Below the pieces are notes generated by a model. That model made no database searches. It had not been told where the DNA came from and was given only the letters and a program-made list of their open reading frames with translations. Below are positions 1 to 5,853 of a stretch of 6,647 nt of DNA, piece by piece. The DNA comes from Bacillota bacterium. GTDB taxonomy: Bacteria; Bacillota; Clostridia; Acetivibrionales; DSM-2933. Position 1 is the stretch's first letter; every line of letters begins with the position of its first letter. The position numbers and the translations under genes are program-made. The stretch lies in assembly GCA_023441845.1 (NCBI GenBank), contig JAEZNF010000657.1, positions 1-6,647 of the forward strand, in the 5' to 3' direction.

Positions 1-1419
1 CCTATATACTGCTGCAAGTTCTGTCAAAGATACCTTTTCCGGCTCCTTGTTAAATTCTTCGGTATGCTTTCCGGGAAACTCACCTTCATTTCCTGTTTCA
101 AGCCCCATAATAAGTTCATATTGGGACTTTTCCTTTTTATCAGGTGTATTGGCCGTGAAGGTTTCTTCTCCGGTCTTTATATCGCCGTTTCCGGCATTAT
201 CTTTTATTATCCCGCTCTTTAACTCAGGCTTTTCCAAAAATTTTTCACTGTTAATTGTACTTATACAATTCTTAAGGTTCTCCGAATCAGAGTCCTTTTT
301 TGAAACTTCTTTGGCATGATGTGCCTCAAAGTTAATGTCTTGCTGCGTATAACCTGCTTTAGGACGTTCACTGCCCTTAATTTTAAATATATTCTCGGTC
401 TTTTCTTGAAGCGTAATATCACGCACAAGCGAAGTATTTAAGAGTGCATTGTTTACTGCATGGTAAATACTCCGAAAAATCTCCTGCTCTTCGGAAAACC
501 TTACCTCCATCTTTGTAGGATGTACATTAACGTCAACCAGCATAGGATTAAGTCTGATATCAAGAACCATAAACGGGTGCTTGTTTTTCATCAACATGGT
601 CTTGTAAGCTTCATCAATAGCGGCAGATATAATTTTACTCTTTATATATCTTCCGTTAATAAATATTGATTGGTAATCCCTTGTAGCCCTCGAAATATCA
701 GGCCTGCCTGCATAACCTGTTATTCTAAGCCTCCCGTCATCGTAATCAATCGGCAATACATTTTTACTGATATCCTTACCGTATATACTGAAAATAACGC
801 TTAGCAAATCATTATTTCCCGGGGTATGCAAAACTGTAGAATTATTCCCGATAAGTTTTATTGACACCTGCGGGTTTGCCAAAGCCATGCGGTTTAATAT
901 TTCAGATATATGCCCGAACTCTGTACTATCCTTTTTAAGGAATTTATACCGTGCAGGAGTATTGTAAAAAAGGTCGCTAACGACAAACGTAGTACCGACA
1001 GGGCTTCCCACCTGCTTTACCTCTTTTACGGCACCACCCTTAATGTTTATATATATGCCGTATTCATTTTTACGGACTCTGGTAGTCAGCTCGACGGACG
1101 AAACGGCAGCAATGCTCGAAAGCGCTTCTCCTCTGAAGCCTAAAGTAGTAATGGCATCAAGATCGTTCGCATTTCTGATTTTACTGGTTGCATGCCTTTC
1201 AAATGCTATTTCGGCATCATCTTCGTCAATTCCGCTTCCGTTATCGGTCACTCTTATATAGGTTATGCCTCCGTTTTTCACCTCAACCGTAACACTGCCG
1301 GCTCCGGCGTCTATGGAATTCTCAACAAGCTCCTTTACTACCGATGCCGGCCTTTCAACAACTTCTCCAGCCGCTATTTTATTTGAAGTATTCTCATCAA
1401 GAACAACTATCTTCCCCAT
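1..1419 (-). CDS. mutL: DNA mismatch repair protein MutL (3' end cut by window edge)
   Basis: MutL is the ATPase that links mismatch-bound MutS to downstream strand incision and excision. The reading frame is open for 473 codons from ATG at 1419-1417 to the left edge, so the C-terminus is missing. The GHKL ATPase domain fills about residues 1-210: motif I ELVENSIDAG at 30-39, motif II DNGSG at 59-63, RHATSK at 75-80, the ATP-lid motif GFRGEAL at 94-100, and DLFYNTPAR at 149-157. The S5-fold transducer domain follows to about 333 and contains DVNVHPTKMEVRF at 296-308 with the conserved Lys303. Residues from about 334 to 465 form a polar, low-conservation linker rich in Lys, Glu and Asn, as usual for MutL. 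The visible end, SLTELAAVYR, sits where the dimerisation domain should begin, so whether the endonuclease motif DQHAxHExxxxE is present cannot be seen. The start lies 2 nt after the mutS stop, which suggests translational coupling. Confidence 0.98.
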   Translation of the reverse strand, partial: MGKIVVLDENTSNKIAAGEVVERPASVVKELVENSIDAGAGSVTVEVKNGGITYIRVTDNGSGIDEDDAEIAFERHATSKIRNANDLDAITTLGFRGEALSSIAAVSSVELTTRVRKNEYGIYINIKGGAVKEVKQVGSPVGTTFVVSDLFYNTPARYKFLKKDSTEFGHISEILNRMALANPQVSIKLIGNNSTVLHTPGNNDLLSVIFSIYGKDISKNVLPIDYDDGRLRITGYAGRPDISRATRDYQSIFINGRYIKSKIISAAIDEAYKTMLMKNKHPFMVLDIRLNPMLVDVNVHPTKMEVRFSEEQEIFRSIYHAVNNALLNTSLVRDITLQEKTENIFKIKGSERPKAGYTQQDINFEAHHAKEVSKKDSDSENLKNCISTINSEKFLEKPELKSGIIKDNAGNGDIKTGEETFTANTPDKKEKSQYELIMGLETGNEGEFPGKHTEEFNKEPEKVSLTELAAVYR

Positions 1420-1421
1420 AT

Positions 1422-4043
1422 CTACCCTTTCCTTACTTTCTGCTGCAGCTTATAAATAAAATTCAATGCAACCAAAGGCGTTAAAGACGTAATGTCAAGA
1501 TTCCTGATCTCTTCAACCGCTTCATCTGCGCCTTTTGTATTGGTACCGAATGAGAATAAATCCAATTGCCCGTCTATAGGCTTTTTATTCTTTCTTACTT
1601 TTATTTCCTTCTTGCTTATATCGGCATCTTCAAGCTCGTTCAATATCTCTTTTGCACGCTCTATTACAGGCTGAGGAACTCCCGCAAGCCTTGCAACCTG
1701 AATTCCGTAGCTGCCGTCTGCTCCTCCCCTTATGATCTTCCTGAGGAAAATTATATCTTCTCCCTTTTCCTTAACGGAAATACAGTAATTCTTTATGCCC
1801 GTAAGCTTGCCTTCAAGCTCGGTAAGCTCATGGTAATGGGTTGCAAAAAGAGTTCTGCAACCAAGCTTTTCATTATCACTTATATATTCAATGACAGACC
1901 ATGCTATACTGAGCCCATCGAAGGTGCTTGTTCCTCTTCCTATCTCATCCAGTATCAAAAGGCTTCTTTTTGTTGCACCGGAAAGAATATGTGCTACTTC
2001 AGACATCTCAACCATGAAAGTACTCTGTCCGGCTGCAAGATCATCCGATGCGCCTACCCTGGTAAAAATCCTGTCTGCAACACCGATTCTGGCACTCTTT
2101 GCAGGAACAAAGCTTCCGATCTGCGCCATAAGCACAATCAAGGCAACCTGACGCATGTACGTAGATTTTCCCGCCATATTAGGGCCTGTGATGACAGCCA
2201 GCTTATTCTCTTCAAGATCCAGAAACGTATCATTAGGCACAAATGCCTCCTGGTCAATCATCTTTTCAACAACGGGATGCCTTCCGTCAACAATATCAAT
2301 TTCATCGCCCTGGGTAATTTCAGGCATGCAGTACGATTCCCTGTCTGCCGTCTCGGCAAGTGAACAGATAACATCTATTTCTGCAATACTTCTGGCTGTA
2401 TTTTTTATTCTGATTACCTGAGAGGCTACTTTTTCCTTTATTTCAAGGAACAACTTGTACTCCAGGCCAACAACCTTCTCTTCGGCCCCAAGTATGGTGT
2501 CCTCAATCTCTTTCAAATCCTGAGTTATATATCTTTCACAGTTGGCCAGAGTTTGCTTTCTGATATAGCTTTCAGGTACCAGCGAATAATAAGACTTTGT
2601 TACCTCTATATAATACCCGAAGACCTTATTAAAACCAACCTTCAAATTCTTTATGCCCGTTTTTTCCCTCTCTGAGCTTTCAAGAGCGGCAACCCAATTT
2701 TTCCCCTCAGTGGTGGCTTTCCTTAGCTTGTCCACCTCACTGTCATAGCCATCTTTAATGATTCCACCCTCTTTTACCGACACAGGCGGTTCATCAATAA
2801 CAGCTCTTTCAATAAGATGGTATATATCATCAAGAGTATCCAACGAGGTATTATTTCTAACCAGAAGTCCTGAATAAAAATCATTCAATAGATTTTTAAT
2901 ATAAGGTATCTGTCCTATGGAATTTTTAAGGGCAATCAAATCCCTGCAATTGACATTTCCCAGTATTACCTTGCCTATCAGCCTTTCAATGTCATAAACC
3001 CTCTTTAAAAGCTCCCTTATCTCAACGCGGTACATAAATTTTTCTTTAATTTCACTTACCGCCTCAAGCCTCTCATTTATATCCGAAATGTTTATAAGAG
3101 GCTGCTCTATCCATTTTCTTATAGTTCTGCCACCCATAGATGTCATAGTTCTGTCCAGTACCCATAAAAGTGTACCTTTTTTGGACTTTTCCCTCATTGT
3201 CTCGGAAAGTTCGAGATTTCTTCTTGTCGATACATCCAGAACCATAAACTCTTCGATTTTATAGAAATTAATCTTTTGAATATGGCTAAGGCTGACTTTC
3301 TGAGTCTGCTCAATATATTCTAAAAGCGCTCCGGAGGCATTTACAGACAAATCGTACCCACTCTCAAAAGCCTCCAGATCTGTAAAATGGCTTTTTAATT
3401 TATTAACTGCGGTCTCATCGCCAAAGTACTTATCTTCAAAGCTCGAAATATAAACGTTAAACCTTTTTTTAATAGCTGTAATAAGCTTTTCATCATTTAA
3501 AAGTTCGTCGTTTGCTATAATTTCGGACGGCGAGTATTTTGCTATCTCGTCCATTACCTTACTTGCTGTGTTTCCCCAGCTTATCCCCGCAGCAGAAAAT
3601 TCCCCTGTGGAAATATCAACTGCGGCCAGGCCAAAATAGTACTTGTTCTTATATATGGACAAAAGGTAATTATTTTTCCTCTCATCAAGCATGGAAGAGT
3701 CTGTCCGGGTACCCGGAGTAACAATCTTTATTACCTCTCTTTTTACTATTCCCTTTGCAAGCGCGGGGTCCTCCACTTGCTCACAGATAGCAACCTTATA
3801 TCCTTTATTTATAAGCTTTGCTACATATGAATCTGCCGAGTGGAATGGGATCCCGCACATTGGAGCACGTTCAGAAAGGCCGCAATCCCTTCCGGTAAGA
3901 GTTATCTCCAACTCCCTCGAAGCAATCTCGGCATCCTTGAAAAACATCTCATAAAAATCACCCAGCCTGAAAAAAAGTATACAATCTTTGTGCAGTTCCT
4001 TTATGTCCAGGTACTGCTGCATCATAGGTGTTATTGTAGCCAT
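1422..4043 (-). CDS. mutS: DNA mismatch repair ATPase MutS
   Basis: MutS dimers bind base mismatches and small loops, exchange ADP for ATP, and slide away as a clamp that recruits MutL. The 873-residue length is normal for bacterial MutS (MutS1). The mismatch-binding domain carries the Phe-X-Glu motif as F30-Y31-E32 within RLGDFYEMF. Connector, core/lever and clamp domains follow to about 575. The ABC-type ATPase has Walker A GPNMAGKS at 620-627, the signature-like segment ASDDLAAGQSTFMVEM at 665-680, Walker B LLILDE at 695-700, and the switch FATHYHEL at 733-740. A helix-turn-helix dimer contact lies near 788-805. QLDLF at 826-830 matches the sliding-clamp binding pentapeptide, and the last 25 residues (LTPLVAL at 854-860) match the C-terminal oligomerisation tail. 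All key residues are present, so the gene looks functional. The ATG at 4043 is preceded by GAGGT. It lies 41 nt downstream of the YlbF-family gene and directly precedes mutL. Confidence 0.99.
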   Translation of the reverse strand: MATITPMMQQYLDIKELHKDCILFFRLGDFYEMFFKDAEIASRELEITLTGRDCGLSERAPMCGIPFHSADSYVAKLINKGYKVAICEQVEDPALAKGIVKREVIKIVTPGTRTDSSMLDERKNNYLLSIYKNKYYFGLAAVDISTGEFSAAGISWGNTASKVMDEIAKYSPSEIIANDELLNDEKLITAIKKRFNVYISSFEDKYFGDETAVNKLKSHFTDLEAFESGYDLSVNASGALLEYIEQTQKVSLSHIQKINFYKIEEFMVLDVSTRRNLELSETMREKSKKGTLLWVLDRTMTSMGGRTIRKWIEQPLINISDINERLEAVSEIKEKFMYRVEIRELLKRVYDIERLIGKVILGNVNCRDLIALKNSIGQIPYIKNLLNDFYSGLLVRNNTSLDTLDDIYHLIERAVIDEPPVSVKEGGIIKDGYDSEVDKLRKATTEGKNWVAALESSEREKTGIKNLKVGFNKVFGYYIEVTKSYYSLVPESYIRKQTLANCERYITQDLKEIEDTILGAEEKVVGLEYKLFLEIKEKVASQVIRIKNTARSIAEIDVICSLAETADRESYCMPEITQGDEIDIVDGRHPVVEKMIDQEAFVPNDTFLDLEENKLAVITGPNMAGKSTYMRQVALIVLMAQIGSFVPAKSARIGVADRIFTRVGASDDLAAGQSTFMVEMSEVAHILSGATKRSLLILDEIGRGTSTFDGLSIAWSVIEYISDNEKLGCRTLFATHYHELTELEGKLTGIKNYCISVKEKGEDIIFLRKIIRGGADGSYGIQVARLAGVPQPVIERAKEILNELEDADISKKEIKVRKNKKPIDGQLDLFSFGTNTKGADEAVEEIRNLDITSLTPLVALNFIYKLQQKVRKG
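1425..1434 (-). promoter_or_regulatory. Ribosome binding site of mutL inside the mutS 3' end
   Basis: The minus strand reads AAGGAAAGGG just before the mutL ATG, with 5 nt between its last base and the start codon. It lies entirely within the last codons of mutS, upstream of the mutS TAG at 1424-1422. It supports the ATG at 1419 as the mutL start and fits coupled translation of the two genes. Confidence 0.7.
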
Positions 4044-4054
4044 TATTAAAATCT

Positions 4055-4059
4055 ACCTC
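4055..4059 (-). promoter_or_regulatory. Ribosome binding site of mutS
   Basis: GAGGT on the minus strand, 11 nt before the mutS ATG. The spacing is longer than the 6-7 nt seen for the two other intergenic sites in this window, so initiation may be weaker, but no other Shine-Dalgarno match lies nearer. The protein start MATITPMMQQYLDIKE agrees with the family. Confidence 0.55.
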
Positions 4060-4084
4060 ACTCAATATACTTATACTATAACTG

Positions 4085-4471
4085 CTAATGGCCGCAGCCA
4101 CAGCCGCATGAGCCGCAATCACTGTCTGAACAGGGCTCTTCTCCTGTCATGGAATATACTATAACATCATTTATCTGTTTCATAAGATTATCGAACTTGG
4201 ACTTATCCTCAAGATAGCTTTTAGTTATATCGTAATTCTGCATTTCATTCTGTTTTGAAACAAACTTCTGCTTTATGCCCTCAAGCACTTCCCTGTCTTT
4301 TCCTTCACTCATTGCCTTGGACATTTCATCCTGCAGAAGGTATAAATCGTTTAATATGGCTCTGGCTTTTTCGTCCTGCATCATTTTAGCTTCCGAGTTC
4401 TTAAGTTCAGCCATCTCACTCGATTCTTTAATCATATTTCCCAGTTCTTTAGCCTTTTCAATGATATCCAT
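4085..4471 (-). CDS. YlbF/YmcA (Ric complex) family protein with cysteine-rich tail
   Basis: This 128-residue protein belongs to the Com_YlbF family. In Bacillus subtilis the paralogues YmcA (RicA) and YlbF (RicF) form a complex with YaaT (RicT) that carries [4Fe-4S] clusters, affects RNase Y-dependent mRNA processing, and is needed for competence, sporulation and biofilm formation. Residues 1-105 are almost wholly helical and highly charged, with a small four-helix-bundle pattern (MDIIEKAKELGNMI, then DEKARAILNDLYLLQDEMSKA, then VLEGIKQKFVSKQNEM). The tail from 114 is different: Cys114, Cys119, Cys122, Cys124, Cys126 and terminal His128 within 15 residues, well suited to binding a metal or Fe-S cluster. 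In B. subtilis ymcA also lies just upstream of mutS-mutL with cotE between, which favours a YmcA-like assignment over YlbF, although similarity alone does not separate them. The start has a strong AAGGAG site. It is probably the first gene of an operon with mutS and mutL, 41 nt ahead of mutS. Confidence 0.9.
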   Translation of the reverse strand: MDIIEKAKELGNMIKESSEMAELKNSEAKMMQDEKARAILNDLYLLQDEMSKAMSEGKDREVLEGIKQKFVSKQNEMQNYDITKSYLEDKSKFDNLMKQINDVIVYSMTGEEPCSDSDCGSCGCGCGH

Positions 4472-4477
4472 AATTTT

Positions 4478-4483
4478 CTCCTT
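4478..4483 (-). promoter_or_regulatory. Ribosome binding site of the YlbF-family gene
   Basis: AAGGAG on the minus strand with 6 nt to the ATG at 4471-4469, a near-ideal Shine-Dalgarno site that fixes the start. Confidence 0.8.
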
Positions 4484-4591
4484 TTTAATCGTTAATTTTT
4501 AATTAATTCATACCATACATAAATTATTCACAAAATGTTTGCTTTTTAAGTGTAATTATAAATTATTTGCCGATTAATTTTATATGCAAAT

Positions 4592-4617
4592 AAAAAACCA
4601 TTGTAATTTTATCACAA
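4592..4617 (-). terminator. Weak candidate terminator after the L,D-transpeptidase gene
   Basis: About 25 nt after the stop codon the minus strand can form a 7-bp stem, TTGTGAT / ATTACAA, with an AAA loop and one G-T wobble. After TGG it is followed by a run of six T. The stem is AT-rich and therefore weak, so read-through into the downstream genes is possible. It overlaps the candidate promoter listed for this gap, and only one of the two readings may be right. Confidence 0.35.
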
Positions 4618-4627
4618 ATACGATCAA
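4600..4627 (-). promoter_or_regulatory. Candidate sigma-A promoter for the YlbF-family gene, mutS and mutL
   Basis: On the minus strand TTGATC (4627-4622, four of six matches to the -35 consensus) is followed after 16 nt by TACAAT (4605-4600, five of six matches to the -10 consensus). This would give a leader of about 120 nt. A perfect TATAAT also occurs at 4560-4555, closer to the gene, but it has no good -35 element at 17-18 nt spacing. The whole gap 4472-4642 is very AT-rich (11 G or C among 4501-4560), so chance matches are likely. That some promoter lies here is plausible because the upstream gene appears to be a separate unit; its exact position is uncertain. Confidence 0.3.
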
Positions 4628-4642
4628 AATAATCAACAATTA

Positions 4643-5719
4643 TTAAATTTCGATACTGACTGTACTGTTTTCTTGATCCCAGCCGACTTGTGCGCCAAAA
4701 CACTCAGAAATTAACCTGATGGGCACTATCATTCTGCCGTTTATGATTTGAGCAGGTATCTTAAGGTCGGTTTTAATTCCGTTTATATAAGCTGCATTGT
4801 AACCACGCTTCAGCATTATAGATATTCCTTCCTTATTCCCTGTCAACGTTTCCGTTTTTTCGTCCCATTCAAGCGCCAATCCCAGTTCTTCAAATATTCT
4901 TCTGGCAGGAACCAGAGTATACCCTTCAATATTAACAGGACTTACGTCAAAATCCAATTGCTTTCCGTTTAAAATCACCCTTATTTCCTTATTAATCGAA
5001 TTTAAAGCATTTCTTATAAACGAATCGGTTCCCTGAATTATTACCGGATTCTTGGCAGCATCAATCCAATTTAGAATTTTTATCAAATCTTGCTCTGCAA
5101 TTTCAGTACAGCCTAGAGAACCCTTTTTTTGGCCACTGTATTTGTGCAGAAATATCGCACTTCCCTTTTTCTTTATAACCGGATTCATGTTATAGTCAAT
5201 AACAAGCGCATACTTATAGCAGGAAAGTGTTAATCTTTCGAATGAATTCCACCTTGTATACGGGTCTCCGTCATAATATACCATCCTGTTATAGTCAAGA
5301 GAAGCAGAATCATCCACCCAATAATGATCTTTTGTTGTCCTGGTGTAGGGAAGTTTTAAACCTGTTGGTTTAGCAGCCGTCCCAAAAGCTTGTGTAATTT
5401 TGAAAATCCCGGCCGGAGACTTTCTATCACCTTCAACCTTATTTGGGGACATGCCATTCATTCCAACCATTGCATCTAATTGAGGAAAGACACTTTTCCA
5501 CTTCCCATTAACCTCTTGGTATGTATCAATTCTGGCTTTATAATCATTTTCATTTTTAACGGACACAATAATTACCTGTTTTGATGCATACTTTTTTTGC
5601 AAACCCAAAAGATTAAGATTACTATTTGCAATCGCAACGCCGTTTATTGGCGAATCCTGAAAAATGACAGAAGATATCACAAAATACACGCAAAAAACTT
5701 TAACTAATTTCTTAAACAT
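4643..5719 (-). CDS. Secreted L,D-transpeptidase (YkuD domain, COG3786 type) with C-terminal stalk domain
   Basis: This 358-residue protein is predicted to act outside the membrane on peptidoglycan. L,D-transpeptidases use a catalytic cysteine to form 3-3 cross-links or attach other groups to stem peptides. Residues 1-31 look like a signal peptide: MFKK, a hydrophobic stretch at 8-20, and a possible cleavage after AIA at 29-31. The YkuD domain spans about 45-229 and contains GDRKSPAGIF at 97-106, WVDDSASLDYN at 134-144, and the active-site region from FLH (His192) to GSLGC (Cys204). The 12-residue His-Cys step and Leu before Gly-Cys instead of the classic His fit the COG3786 branch rather than a lost active site. 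Residues 246-358 match the copper amine oxidase N-terminal-like domain (PF07833), with two pseudo-repeats around TLVPARRIFEELG and MIVPIRLISECFG; in clostridial secreted proteins this is usually an accessory wall- or stalk-type domain, not an oxidase. The ATG has AAGGAG 7 nt upstream. Exact substrate is not known. Confidence 0.88.
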   Translation of the reverse strand: MFKKLVKVFCVYFVISSVIFQDSPINGVAIANSNLNLLGLQKKYASKQVIIVSVKNENDYKARIDTYQEVNGKWKSVFPQLDAMVGMNGMSPNKVEGDRKSPAGIFKITQAFGTAAKPTGLKLPYTRTTKDHYWVDDSASLDYNRMVYYDGDPYTRWNSFERLTLSCYKYALVIDYNMNPVIKKKGSAIFLHKYSGQKKGSLGCTEIAEQDLIKILNWIDAAKNPVIIQGTDSFIRNALNSINKEIRVILNGKQLDFDVSPVNIEGYTLVPARRIFEELGLALEWDEKTETLTGNKEGISIMLKRGYNAAYINGIKTDLKIPAQIINGRMIVPIRLISECFGAQVGWDQENSTVSIEI

Positions 5720-5726
5720 CCAAAAA

Positions 5727-5732
5727 CTCCTT
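5727..5732 (-). promoter_or_regulatory. Ribosome binding site of the L,D-transpeptidase gene
   Basis: AAGGAG on the minus strand, 7 nt before the ATG at 5719-5717. It confirms the start, which also begins a good signal peptide. It lies 15 nt past the edge of the hairpin block, so a structure forming there could affect access to it. Confidence 0.8.
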
Positions 5733-5747
5733 TTTTAGAATGTCCGC

Positions 5748-5810
5748 TACTAAAGGCCCGGGGCTTTTAGTAAGGCAGCCTGCCTTTGCCGCATTTCGCT
5801 TCGGGAAATG
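5748..5810. other. GC-rich array of three consecutive hairpins, unassigned
   Basis: Three inverted repeats follow each other almost without spacing. The first has 11-bp arms at 5748-5758 and 5762-5772 with a 3-nt loop and one position that pairs only as G-U on the plus strand. The second has 6-bp perfect arms AAGGCA / TGCCTT at 5772-5777 and 5781-5786. The third has CATTTC / GAAATG arms at 5792-5797 and 5805-5810, with a CTTCGG loop on the plus strand. The block 5744-5813 has 41 G or C in 70 bases, in clear contrast to the AT-rich gaps around it. It contains no ORF. It sits in the 5' region of the L,D-transpeptidase gene and just past the terminator of the EFR1 gene. It could be a leader RNA, a small plus-strand RNA, or a copy of a dispersed palindromic repeat. 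I recognise no known riboswitch core. The inverted repeats are directly visible; the function is unknown. Confidence 0.7.
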
Positions 5811-5819
5811 GCCACTAAT

Positions 5820-5853
5820 ACAAATAAAGGGTATTTACATACCCTTTATTTGT
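5820..5853 (-). terminator. Palindromic terminator at the end of the EFR1-type gene, probably bidirectional
   Basis: Perfect 15-bp arms (5820-5834 and 5839-5853) flank a TTAC loop. The right arm shares the last base of the stop codon of the EFR1-type gene. The core GGGTAT / ATACCC is flanked by A-rich sequence on one side and TTTATTTGT on the other, the layout of a terminator able to work in both directions. On the minus strand the T-rich run is within the stem, and it is not followed by a clean U-tract, so termination efficiency is uncertain. Confidence 0.7.

Noticed and set aside
1566..2363. Long plus-strand ORF of 265 codons opposite mutS.
   Set aside because: It lies wholly within mutS, has no recognisable domain, shows a composition rich in Cys, His and Arg typical of antisense frames, and lacks a ribosome binding site. 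The minus-strand mutS frame explains the region fully.
4044..4084. A separate promoter for mutS in the 41-nt gap (TATAGT- and TATAAG-like strings).
   Set aside because: No -35-like element is present; the region at the right distance is the GC-rich cysteine-tail coding sequence. Co-transcription from upstream is simpler.
5671..5719. Lipoprotein signal for the L,D-transpeptidase, with Cys10 as lipid attachment site.
   Set aside because: Cys10 is too close to the N-terminus, with no hydrophobic stretch before it and no L-[AS]-[GA]-C lipobox. An ordinary signal peptide with cleavage near residue 31 fits better.
4643..5719. Loss of the catalytic site in the L,D-transpeptidase because the SHGC motif reads SLGC.
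   Set aside because: His192 and Cys204 keep the spacing of COG3786-type domains, in which the residue before Gly-Cys is commonly not His, and other family motifs are intact.
5748..5815. Resemblance of the minus-strand hairpin block to a cyclic-di-GMP-I (GEMM) riboswitch: GGCAAA, a hairpin, then AAAAGCC and GGGCCT in similar order.
   Set aside because: The nearly invariant GACGCAAAGCC core is absent and the closing strand that should pair with GGCA is missing. The likeness is in layout only. An Infernal search with RF01051 would settle it.
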